Positions 49,330 to 59,985 of a DNA stretch of 64,000 bases are shown one piece after another. The stretch is taken from positions 69,498,177 to 69,562,176 of the forward strand of contig NC_080582.1 of NCBI RefSeq assembly GCF_029962835.1. The letters are read 5' to 3'. The notes beneath the pieces were generated by a model. The model was not told the origin of the DNA. It worked only from the letters and a program-made list of their open reading frames with translations, and ran no database searches. Each line of letters opens with the position of its first letter. Positions within the stretch are counted from its first letter, which is position 1. The position numbers and the translations under genes are program-made. This DNA comes from Magnolia sinica (lineage: Eukaryota > Streptophyta > Magnoliopsida > Magnoliales > Magnoliaceae).

Positions 49330-49910
49330 GTACTCCAGTCTTCTTATTAGTGGACACCGGGTCCACTACCTCTATCATATCGTGCGCAGCAGTCAAGCGG
49401 CTGGGGTTGGAAACTAGTCCTATGGTTAGGGTGAGAATCCTTACCACCACAGGGACTTTCTCAGACGCTACCAGGATTTGTAAGGGGTATTCGATAAATG
49501 TAGGGAGCGGGACAGTGCTCATCGACTTGATTGTCACCCCATTACATCATTATGACGTCATTCTCGGTATGGATTGGCTCACAGAGATGAAGGCAGAGAT
49601 TGACTGCGATACTAGAGTGGTGACAATCTGTGGACTAGAGGGCATGACCTTTACATTTCCAGTGCAGGTCAGTTGGCCCTATCGCGTTGGTTGTTACGCT
49701 TCCATGCTAGAGGATGTTCATAGTCTAACACTTGAGGACACTCCTGTGGTCCAAGAATTCTCAGATGTGTTCAGGAAGATGCCTGGACTACCCCCTCAGC
49801 GCGAAATCAATTTTACAATCGATCTAGTGCCTAGTACCACACCTGTATCTCTTCCGACCTATTACATGGCCCCATGTGAGATGGAGGAGCTGAGGAAATA
49901 GATCGATGAT
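49330..49910 (+). pseudogene. Chromovirus aspartic protease region (fossil)
   Basis: Contains LLVDTGSTTSIISCAAVKRL (the DTGS catalytic motif), then VILGMDWLTEMKAEIDC and, at the end, the linker PGLPPQREINFTIDLVPSTT that normally leads into reverse transcriptase. It would cut the polyprotein. The order gag-protease is as in chromoviruses. Broken; fossil. Confidence 0.85.
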
Positions 49911-49929
49911 TTATTAGATGCAGGCTTTA

Positions 49930-50620
49930 TACGACTGAGCGTGCACCCTGGAAGTATAAAGTTGTATCGTGATATGAAGAGATCGTACTGGTGGGACAAC
50001 ATGAAGGCCCACATAGCAGATTATGTGTCCCATTGTCTCACATGCCAGTAGGTCAAGGCAGAGCATCGCTGACCTCCTAGACTTCTTCAGCCCATGCCCA
50101 TAGCTGAATAAAAGTGGGATTTCATCTCTACGGACTTTACTCGGGACTACCGAAGACGAGGAAGGGTTATGATTCCATATGGGTGATCGTGGATCGGTTG
50201 ACGAAATTGGCTCACTTCCTCCTGATTAAAGTTTCTAACTTAGCAGACAAGTTGGCCAGACTGTACATCAAGGAAATTGTGCATCTGCATGGAGTTTCCT
50301 TGGAGATCGTGTCAGACCGAGACACGTAATTTACATCTATCTTCTGGACTCGCATCCAGGAAGTAATGGGTGTGAAACTGAGGTTCAGTATGGCGTTGCA
50401 CCCACAGGCTGACGAGCAGACGAAACGGGTGAATCAGATTTTGGAAGATATATTGCGAGCTTGTGTGCTTGATTTCAAAGACAGTTGGGATGACTGTCTC
50501 TCGTATGCAGAGTTCACATATAATAATAGTTTCTAGGCGAGCATTGGCATGACTCCCTATGAGGCCTTGTATGGGCGCCCCTGTCAAGCAACGCATTGCT
50601 AGGCAGAGGTTGGCGAGAAG
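49930..50620 (+). pseudogene. Chromovirus integrase (fossil)
   Basis: The zinc-binding part shows [20 protein letters not shown] and HCLTCQ. The catalytic core starts with YDSIWVIVDRLTKLAHFLLI, and IVSDRDT follows. It would integrate the cDNA. The phrases are typical of Tekay/Del. Broken; fossil. Confidence 0.85.
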
Positions 50621-51147
50621 AGCTTGATTGACCCAGAGTTAGTTCAGGCGACTTCAGAGAAGATCGATATTATCAAGCGTCGACTTCTGGCGGCACAGAG
50701 CAGACAAAAGAGCTACGCCGATATGAGGCGACAACAGCTAGATTTTAAGGTTGGGGACCATGTGTTCCTTAAAGTTTTCTCCATGAAGGGAGTCCTTCGG
50801 TTTGGCAAAAAGGGGAAGCTTACGTCACGATTTATCGGCCCATCTCAGATACTTAATCGAGTGGGTGTGGTGGCATACCGCCTTGCCTTGCCCATACCAC
50901 TTGTGGGCGTTCACAACGTATTTCATTTATCTATGCTGAAGAAATACATTTTCGATCCTTCCCACATTATCAAATGGGAGCAGGTACAGTTGAACGAGGG
51001 CACTACATATGTACTGCGACCGACACGTATGCTAGATAGGAAGGAGCAGGTGTTGCGCAGTAAGGTTATCCCACTTGTGAAGGTACTGTGGACGCATCAC
51101 ACAGAGGAAGAGGCTACTTGGGAAACAGAAGCCGAGGTCCGAAAGAA
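50620..51147 (+). pseudogene. Chromovirus integrase C-terminus with chromodomain (fossil)
   Basis: After QRQKSYAD-like text come FKVGDHVFLKV, KLTSRFIGPSQILNRVG and VAYRLALP (the GPY/F-type region), then VFHLSMLKKYIFDPSHII. Last is a chromodomain-like end (IPLVKVLWTHHTEEEATWET). Chromodomains guide chromovirus insertion to particular chromatin. The CACTA element sits directly after this part. Confidence 0.85.
51145..51147. repeat. Left 3-bp target duplication of the CACTA element
   Basis: GAA, repeated at 62,448-62,450. Confidence 0.7.
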
Positions 51148-51250
51148 TACTACCAAAAAAAGGGGCAAAAGCTACAAACTACGTCAGTTTTTTGCTACGG
51201 ATATAAACCGTAACTAATATTGCTACGGTTTTAATCCGTAGCTAAAATGT
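51148..51250 (+). repeat. CACTA left TIR and subterminal repeats
   Basis: The TIR is followed by GCTACGGATATAAACCGTAAC and GCTACGGTTTTAATCCGTAG, two forms of the subterminal palindrome. Confidence 0.75.
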
Positions 51251-51299
51251 TACTTCACCATTCCTAATTAACGGTGGTGGAAGGGGCGCTATAGGGCTT

Positions 51300-51560
51300 A
51301 AAAATATATATATGTTATATCTAAGCAGTCCATCTGTTTTGAAATATTATTTTAGGATAGGAAATAAAAACTCAGGTAGATCGAAGGCTCAAGTGGACCA
51401 CACGGTAGGAAACATAGAGATTAAATCACATTTGCTTCCTATGGTGTGGTCCACTTGGGTGTTAAATCTACTTTAATTTTGGGATCATCAAATAAAATAA
51501 TTTATTAAAATTAATGATCGGAATGGATGACCCAAATACATCATGGTGGACCCCACAGAG
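51300..51560. repeat. Inverted-repeat (MITE-like) sequence within the CACTA element
   Basis: The CAAGTGGACCACACGGTAGG and CCTATGGTGTGGTCCACTTG arms face each other. The ends resemble those of the elements near 19.1-20.1 kb (right edge ATGATCGGAATGGATG ... CATCATGGTGGACCCCA). Confidence 0.55.
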
Positions 51561-51619
51561 CTCTTGATAGGACCGTCCAGGTCCGTCTCACGAAAGGACG
51601 CCCAAAATTGGGCGCGTGC

Positions 51620-51639
51620 TAAAAAATGGAGCCGTGCCC

Positions 51640-51689
<50 letters not shown>

Positions 51690-52050
51690 TCCCTAATCCT
51701 CTGTCCCTCCATTCCCCGATCTTCTCTCTCCCTCCCGGTCTCTGCTCCATCTTCTCATTCTCCTCGCTCTCTCTCCAACGCATCTCCGCCCTCTCTATCT
51801 CTCTCTCCCACTCTCCTTCTCAACCCAAACCCAAACCCTCCTCTCCTAACATCCATGTCCTGGGATGGCGCTCTCTCCTCTGTCCGATTGATAGTCCAAA
51901 GCAAAAATCATGTCCAGAGATTGGGAAAGGCCCGAAGCTCCGCAGGTGCGAGGTGCGTGTAGTGGTATTTTCGTAGTTCTTATTCTGGGTGTGTCATTTT
52001 CTGATGGAAATTAGGGTTTCGAGGGAGTGATCGGCGGTAAAAAATCAGGT
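51620..52050 (+). other. CT-rich leader-like sequence, possible captured 5' end of a host gene
   Basis: A (CT)n run (51,641-51,687) is followed by a 150-bp pyrimidine-rich stretch. An ATG-led open segment near 51,855 (MSWDGALSSVRLIVQSKNHV) then ends near a TTAGGGTTTCGAGGGAGTGA stretch. CT-rich leaders are common in plant 5' untranslated regions. No protein family is recognised, and a simple repeat is an alternative. Confidence 0.3.
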
Positions 52051-52246
52051 ATATTGTTCTTCCTTCATTTCCTTTCTTGTAATCTATGTTGAATTGAGAT
52101 TTGATCGGAATTAGGTTTATCTTTGTTGAATTCCTTGTTCTGCTTTTTGAAATGTTGATTTATGGTTTTAGTGGAGAGATCATTGATTGTAGAAATGAGT
52201 CCTTTTTCGTTATGAGATCATTAAGGATAGAAGCTTCTTCAATGAT

Positions 52247-52348
52247 CTGATTTGCATGATTTTTGGTTCTTATATTTACAATAATGATGCCAACTGTGGT
52301 AGCATTGATGATGCCTTGAGGCTGTTTGGTAAAATGCCTGAGAGAAGG
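52247..52348 (+). pseudogene. PPR-protein gene fragment captured in the CACTA element
   Basis: An open segment of 34 codons ending CGSIDDALRLFGKMPERR. This is the hallmark end of a PPR unit (typically CGS..DA..LFD.MPERN), so it derives from a PLS-type PPR gene, whose products edit or process organelle RNA. Only one unit is present. It has no start codon, stops nearby and lies among unrelated sequence, so it is a non-functional captured piece. I am confident of the family, not of the source gene. Confidence 0.7.
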
Positions 52349-52399
52349 TATTTATAGCTTTTCCACAGCTTCTGAAGTACTGAAGCTCACAGCTAATGC

Positions 52400-53700
52400 A
52401 TAACTACGCATATTCTCTGAGAAATTTGTTTCTCTTTATACTCATGCACTTTCAATTTGTTTCTCTTTTCTTTGTTTTTTTAATCAATTCTCTGAGAAAT
52501 TCTACTTCATGTTTCTCTGATGGATTTTGCAGGATTTCAGTTGTTTTGTGTTCTTCATTGTCCTATGATAGACTAACCATTTGTTCTCGTCAGTTGTTAC
52601 TTTATCATATAGCCCTTGGATGTTATACTATCACAAGGTCATAACCTTGATTTTCTACCTCTAAGGTACCTTGAACTACCTCTGTTTGGACATTTATCAT
52701 AGAAGTAGCTCATGATCTCAACTTACCTAATGTCTATTTGAGCATTTGTCTAAGGATGGCAAGCACTAAAGAACTTAAAAGCTTAGTTCCCATTTTGGCC
52801 CAAAGCCTATATTTTGAGAGTAACTCGTGAACTTAAATGTATTGGTCAAATGGGGAGCTCTTACTTCTTGGAGAGAACACATGTATTAGTCAGGTCCTGG
52901 CCATGTTGGAAAACTGGCTGATTACAACGTACAGGACACAACAACATTGCTCAGAGTTGTTGATTGCAACAGATATTCAACCACGGCCTTGTTTCATCTA
53001 GGAAAGGGGGTCTTTTAGAGGTTACATCTGGATTTTTCTTTTCGTAGCTCAGTTTTTTGGTGAATCTATGTTGAGTGCCTCTATTGGTTTCTTTATTCCT
53101 TAGGGAAAGCAAGATTCATGGAGCCCGTATGGACAAGGGCTGAAAGACATGAATTCAAACCTGGATTTGATCTCAGAGTGTTTGTTCTCAATGATTAGTT
53201 TTTGTAATAGGCGTGGATTTTATGTCAATTTTATTCAATATTCTCATGAGAAGCATTTTGTTTCTACAGATTTCTCGATTGTTTCTACAAACACTCTTCA
53301 ACTTTCACAACCAAGGAGGTGATTCACATTATTCATTATTAGTGTAAGTTATTTGTTATGAATGGCTTTACTACTTTGGATGTGGCATGGGCTAGAGATT
53401 GTCTATTTATCCATTTTGTTAGCAATCCTTTTTTGTTGGGAATTAGTTTGGACAGAGTTACAATGGACTGGCCATTGAAAGTTTTAGTTGTGCATGGCAC
53501 TTTAATAGTTCCAGTCCCTGCATGCTGGAAGTAGATCAGGCCATCAAATCAAGTGGTTCTATGAGGTTCGTCTTTCTCCCAAACATGATACATGTTGTAG
53601 GGAACTGGACCAATGCACAAGGTGGGCTTCACCATGACGATCACCTGGAAATAAAATCAAGCCAGTCCGCTCTTTGAGTAGGCCCCACAACCAAAATCAA
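52400..53700 (+). other. CACTA interior without recognised gene
   Basis: T-rich, intron-like sequence with scattered plausible splice signals. Nothing resembling a known domain. Confidence 0.4.
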
Positions 53701-53707
53701 CGGACGA

Positions 53708-53790
53708 CACTACAACAAAAGGTAGCATTGCCAATGCATTTTTGTCGGTGGCCAACATTTACCACTGACGCTATAAGAATCGGGTTTTGT
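53708..53790 (+). mobile_element. Possible second CACTA-type terminus, nested
   Basis: CACTACAACAAAAGGTAGC has the CACTACAA.AAAA form of another plant CACTA family, and CATTTTTGTCGGTGGCC follows. No partner end was found, so it may be a remnant or a chance match. Confidence 0.35.
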
Positions 53791-53900
53791 GCAAGGAACT
53801 TCTTTTTACCTTTATGGTAAAATGAGTTTCTTTTGTATCTTTATTGGTGTTTTTATTAGTAAGGTTTTATTTTATTTTATTAATTTTTTGGTTGATTTAG

Positions 53901-54096
53901 GTAAAGGCTTGGATTACCAAAGCTTCAAAGAGTATATCATCATTTTGGAAGGTCCGTGAAAAGAACTTAGGTGAGCCCTTTTACCTTTTGGCATTGTTTT
54001 AACAACGGTTTGTTTCTGGACTCAAATCATTGTTTTTGGTTAGGTTACAATGCAGGTGATTCTGATTCGGATGAGTCAAAAGGCGATTTGAAATAA
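53901..54096 (+). pseudogene. Two spliced exons of an unrecognised gene inside the CACTA element
   Basis: Exon one (53,901-53,970) is preceded by TTGATTTAG and followed by the donor GTGAGC. Exon two (54,056-54,096) is preceded by TTACAATGCAG. The frame runs across the junction without interruption: KAWITKASKSISSFWKVREK, then NLGDSDSDESKGDLK and a stop. An acidic Ser/Asp tail after a Lys/Ser/Trp segment looks like the true C-terminus of a protein. I do not recognise the family; it may be captured host sequence or a transposon gene remnant. Earlier exons were not identified. Confidence 0.4.
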
Positions 54097-54880
54097 AGAT
54101 CAATAAGATATGTTTTATTTAAACGGAAGAGTGTAGGTGAGTTAAATTTCTTTCGGATCTATCATGGTGTTGAAATTGCTTGACAAATCATGATTACAAA
54201 TTTTCAAATTTTGTATGTTTTAGTTTATGCAAACTCATGGTATAAGGAAGCCATCCCTCGAGTTCTTTGTTCCATCATTTTAATGCAATAATGTCATTTC
54301 TTGAGCTCTTTGTTCATTTCATTATTTTAGAAGAAAAAGAAGGAATGAGGAGAGGAGTTATGTAATATACTCCTCTCAAATCCTTTATTTCTAATGATAA
54401 TCAGTTACAATAGAAATTGTATTCAATGCTTGTTACAAGAAATAGTACAGTGCATTTGAGCTAATAACATGACACTCCTTGTGGATGGGCCCCATGGGGT
54501 CCATAAAATGTTTTTAGTCATGTAAATGGATCCAAGCTAGTAAGAGGGTCATTAGATTTTTTTTTAGATGTATGGATACAAAACTTTAAAAGCATCACTT
54601 TTTTTTTCCATTTCTTCATTAAAACTAATATTCTCAACATTCTTCACTTTTATGTAAGAGATTTGGTCATCATCACCAAAATACAAGTTTCATGACATGG
54701 ATGCCTCACACCTGAAAAATCTTCCATTAACAAAAAAAAATCAGTTTGTTTGACTATCAGGTAGGCCACGTGTACAAAAAATAATAATAACCTAAACCAA
54801 TAATAATAATTTTTTCATTATAGTGCATTCACAATAGTTATCATTGTGGTTATAGTTATTCATTATGTGACAGGTTTTCA
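54097..54880 (+). other. CACTA interior without recognised gene
   Basis: AT-rich. A further exon-like piece ends AGTGTAG before a GTGAGTT donor near 54,136; otherwise nothing. Confidence 0.4.
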
Positions 54881-55033
54881 GGTGAGATGAACGAGTTTCA
54901 AAACAAAACAGTCTGCGGTTTTGAGAAGCGATCGATTCTCAGGATGTATGTGTCTTTCAGGGGTCATCTGCACCTTGGAAGCATACAATGGAAGGTAAGG
55001 AAAACCCTCGAGTTCTCTTCTTTGAATCATGAT

Positions 55034-55370
55034 TGGAGTGGCCTGGCCATTTGGACAGGCCGTATTTATGAACCGCTGCTCGAAATTGATGGAGCAGACC
55101 TGGATGTGCGTCGGAGCTATCCGGAAGAGTGGGGGTCCCTGGAAGGTGGGAACCACTGTTATGACCATGATGAAGCTGTCCATTTCCTATGGACAGCATT
55201 AGAGGGGCCTGGCCATTTGGACAGGCCATGTTTATGTATTTGATCAAAATTAATGGAGTAGACCCGGATGTGCGTCGGAGCTATTCGGAAGAGCGGGGTT
55301 CCCTGGAAAGAGGAAACCGCTATTATGACCATGATGAAGCTGTCCATTTTTTATGGACATCATTGGAAGG
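55034..55370 (+). repeat. Two-copy tandem duplication, period ~165-170 bp
   Basis: Copy one (55,034-55,203) and copy two (55,204-55,370) share GGCCTGGCCATTTGGACAGG, GATGTGCGTCGGAGCTAT and TATGACCATGATGAAGCTGT at ~85-90% identity. Each copy starts with a short hairpin (GGCCTG ... CAGGCC). Plus-strand frames stay open through parts of both copies (for example DVRRSYPEEWGSLEGGNHCY and DVRRSYSEERGSLERGNRYY), so a repeated protein segment is possible, but no family is recognised. Confidence 0.7.
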
Positions 55371-56649
55371 GCCTGGCATTTATGTCGGATGGCCGTATTT
55401 ATATCTGTATTTGCTTTGCAGGGACCATACCCTTAACCTAAACCAAAACCTAAACTTGAACCTACACCTAATCCTAATCTTAACTCCTTAACCTAAACCT
55501 ATACCTAAACTTGAAAACCCAAACATAAACCCCATCCCGAACCCAAACTCGATATCATAAACCTAAACCTTAACCTATTCTCAATTCCCTAAACCTATGT
55601 CTTATAACCTAAACCTAAACCTAAACCTAAACTGAAACCTTAACTTATACCTATAACCTATAACCTAAATCAAAACCCATGACCTAAAACCTTAACCTAT
55701 AACCTAAACCTCAACCTTAACTTAAACCTATAACCTAAACCTGAACATATAACCTTAACCTAAAACCCAGAACCTAAACCTAAACCTATAACCTAAATGT
55801 ATTCTCAATTCCCTAAACTTAAACCTACACCTAATCCTAATCTTAACTCCCTAACCTAAACCTATACCTAAACTTGAAAACCCAAACATAAACCCCATCC
55901 CGAACCCAAACCCAATTTCCTAAACCTAAACCTTAACCTATTCTCAATTCCCTAAACCTATGTCTTATAACCTAAACCTAAACCTAAACCTAAACCTTAA
56001 CTTATACCTATAACCTATAACCTAAACCAAAACCCATGACCTAAAACCTTAACCTATAACCCAAAACCTCAACCTTGACTTAAACCTATAACCTAAACCT
56101 ATAGCCTAAACTCAATTCCCTAAACCTCAACCTAGACCTAAACCTAAACCTAAACCTATAGCCTAAACTCAAATCCCTAAACCTTAACCTATAACCTAAC
56201 CTAAACTTATACTTAAAACCTAAAACTATTCCCAAATCCCAAACCCTATAACCTAAACCAAAACCTAAACCTAAACCTATAACCTAAACTTAATTCCCTA
56301 AACCTCAACCTAGACCAAAACCTAAACCTATAACCTCAACTCAAATCCCTAAACCTTAACCTAGACCTAGACCTAAACCTAAACCTATAGCCTAAACTCA
56401 AATCCCTAAACCTTAACCTATAACCTAACCTAAACTTATACTTAAAACCTAAAACTATTCCCAAATCCCAAAACCTATAACCTAAACCAAAACCAAAACC
56501 TATAACATAAACCCGAACCCATTCTCAAATCCCAAAACCCAAACCTCAACCTAAACCTAAACCTAAACCTATAACCTAAACTCAATTCCCTAAAGCTCAA
56601 CCTAGACCTAATCCTAAACTTATAACCTAAACTCAAATCCCAAAACCTT

Positions 56650-58540
56650 AACCTATAACCTAACCTAAACCTATACTTATAACCTAAAACTATTCCCAAA
56701 TCCCAAGACCTATAACCTAAACTAAAACCAAAACCTATAACCTAAACCCGAACCCATTCTCAAATCCCCAAAACCCAAACCGACACCTAAACCTAAACCT
56801 AAACCTAAACCTATAACCTAACCTCAACCTAGACCTAAACCTAAACCTATAGCCTAAACTCAAATCCCTAAACCTTAACCTAGACCTAGACCTAAGCCTA
56901 AACCTATAGCCTAAACTCAAATCCCTGAACCTTAACCTATAACCTAACCTAAACTTATACTTAAAACCTAAAACTATTCCAAAATCCCAAAACCTATAAC
57001 CTAAACCAAAACCAAAACCTATAACTTAAACCCGAACCCATTCTCAAATCCCAAAACCCAAACCTCAACCTAAACCTAAACCTATAACCTAAACTCAATT
57101 CCCTAAACCTCAACCTAGACCTAATCCTAAACCTATAACCTAAACTCAAATCCCAAAACCTTAACCTATAACCTAACCTAAACCTATACTTATAACCTAA
57201 AACTATTCCCAAATCCCAAAACCTATTACCTAAACCTAAACCTAAACCTAAACCTATAACCTAAACTCAATTCATTAAACCTCAACCTAAACCTAAACCT
57301 AAACCTATAACCTAAACTCAATTCCCGAAACCTCAACCTAGACCTAAACCTAAACCTATAGCCTAAACTCAAATCCCAAAACCTTAACCTATAACCTAAC
57401 CTAAACCTATACTTATAACCTAAAGCTATTCCCAAATCCCAAAACCTATTACCTAAACCTAAACCTATAACCTAAACTCAATTCCCTAAACCTCAACCTA
57501 AACCTAAACCTAAACCTATACCCTAAACTCAATTCCCTAAACCTCAACCTAGACCTAATCCTAAACCTATAGCCTAAACTCAAATCCCTAAACATTAACC
57601 TATAACCTAACCTAAACCTATACTTATAACCTAAAACTATTCCCAAATCCCAAGACCTATAACCTAAACTAAAACCAAAACCTATAACCTAAACCCGAAC
57701 CCATTCTCAAATCCCCAAAACCCAAACCGACACCTAAACCTAAACCTAAACCTAAACCTATAACCTAACCTCAACCTAGACCTAAACCTAAACCTATAGC
57801 CTAAACTCAAATCCCTAAACCTTAACCTAGACCTAGACCTAAGCCTAAACCTATAGCCTAAACTCAAATCCCTGAACCTTAACCTATAACCTAACCTAAA
57901 CTTATACTTAAAACCTAAAACTATTCCAAAATCCCAAAACCTATAACCTAAACCAAAACCAAAACCTATAACTTAAACCCGAACCCATTCTCAAATCCCA
58001 AAACCCAAACCTCAACCTAAACCTAAACCTATAACCTAAACTCAATTCCCTAAACCTCAACCTAGACCTAATCCTAAACCTATAACCTAAACTCAAATCC
58101 CAAAACCTTAACCTATAACCTAACCTAAACCTATACTTATAACCTAAAACTATTCCCAAATCCCAAAACCTATTACCTAAACCTAAACCTAAACCTAAAC
58201 CTATAACCTAAACTCAATTCATTAAACCTCAACCTAAACCTAAACCTAAACCTATAACCTAAACTCAATTCCCTAAACCTCAACCTAGACCTAAACCTAA
58301 ACCTATAGCCTAAACTCAAATCCCAAAACCTTAACCTATAACCTAACCTAAACCTATACTTATAACCTAAAACTATTCCCAAATCCCAAAACCTATTACC
58401 TAAACCTATACCTAAACCTAAACCTATAACCTAAACTCAATTCCCTAAACCTCAACCTAAACCTAAACCTAAAGCTATACCCTAAACTCAATTCCTTAAA
58501 CCTCAACCTAGACCTAATCCTAAACCTATAGCCTAAACTC
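56650..58540. repeat. 947-bp higher-order tandem duplication in the array
   Basis: The segment starting near 56,702 recurs starting near 57,649, almost without differences over at least 700 bp. Three stretches offset by exactly 947 bp match: 56,735/57,682, 56,994/57,941 and 57,226/58,173. Confidence 0.88.
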
Positions 58541-59199
58541 AAATCCCTAAACCTTAACCTATAACCTAACCTAAACCTATACTTATAACATAAAACTATT
58601 CACAAATCCCAAAACCTATTACCTAAACCTATACCTAAACCTAAACCTATAACCTAAACTCAATTCCCTAAACCTCAACCTAAACCTAAACCTAAACCTA
58701 TAACCTAAACTCAATTCCTTAAACCTCAACCTAGACCTAATCCTAAACCTATAGCTTAAACTCAAATCCCTAAACCTTAACCTATAACCTAACCTAAACC
58801 TATACTTATAACCTAAAACTATTCCCAAATCCCAAAACCTATTACCTAAACTCATTCTCAAATCCAAAACCTATAACCTAAACCTGAACCCATTCCCAAA
58901 TCCCAAGACCTATAACCTAAACTAAAACCAAAACCTATAACCTAAACCCGAACCCATTCTCAAATCCCCAAAACCCAAACCGACACCTAAACCTAAACCT
59001 AAACCTAAACCTATAACCTAACCTCAACCTAGACCTAAACCTAAACCTATAGCCTAAACTCAAATCCCTAAACCTTAACCTAGACCTAGACCTAAACCTA
59101 AACCTAAACCTACAGCCTAAACTCAAATCCCTAAACATTAACTTATAACCTAACCTAAACTTATACTTAAAACCTAAAACTATTCCCAAATCCCAAAAC

Positions 59200-59985
59200 C
59201 TATAACCTAAACCAAAACCAAAACCTATAACCTAAACCCGAACCCATTCTTAAATCCCAAAACCCAAACCTCAACCTAAACCTAAACCTAAACCTATAAC
59301 CTAAACTCAATTCCCTAAACCTCAACCTAGACCTAATCCTAAACCTATAACCTAAACTCAAATCCCAAAACCTTAACCTATAACCTAACCTAAACCTATA
59401 CTTATAACCTAAAACTATTCCCAAATCCCAAGACCTATAACCTAAACTAAAACTAAAACCTATAACCTAAACCCGAACCCATTCTCAAATCCCCAAAACC
59501 CAAACCAACACCTAAACCTAAACCTAAACCTAAACCTATAACCTAACCTCAACCTAGACCTAAACCTAAACCTATAGCCTAAACTCAAATCCCTAAATCT
59601 TAACCTAGACCTAGACCTAAACCTAAACCTATAGCCTAAACTCAAATCCCTAAACCTTAACCTATAACCTAACCTAAACTTATACTTAAAACCTAAAACT
59701 ATTCCCAAATCCTAAAACCTATAACCTAAACCAAAACCAAAACCTATAACCTAAACCCGAACCCATTCTCAAATCCCAAAACCCAAACCTCAACCTAAAC
59801 CTAAACCTAAACCTATAACCTAAACTCAATTCCCTAAACCTCAACCTAGACCTAATCCTAAACCTATAACCTAAACTCAAATCCCAAAACCTTAACCTAT
59901 AACCTAACCTAAACCTATACTTATAACCTAAAACTATTCCCAAATCCCAAGACCTATAACCTAAACTAAAACCAAAACCTATAAC
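59200..59985. repeat. ~519-bp higher-order tandem duplication in the array
   Basis: The segment at 59,200-59,424 recurs at 59,719-59,943 (offset 519). The segment at 58,935-59,189 corresponds to 59,460-59,708 with small length changes. Confidence 0.82.

Noticed and set aside
51543-51976. Ser/Leu/Pro-rich open frames of 116-139 residues
   Set aside because: Mostly translation of the CT microsatellite and pyrimidine-rich leader; only a short ATG-led piece was kept as tentative.
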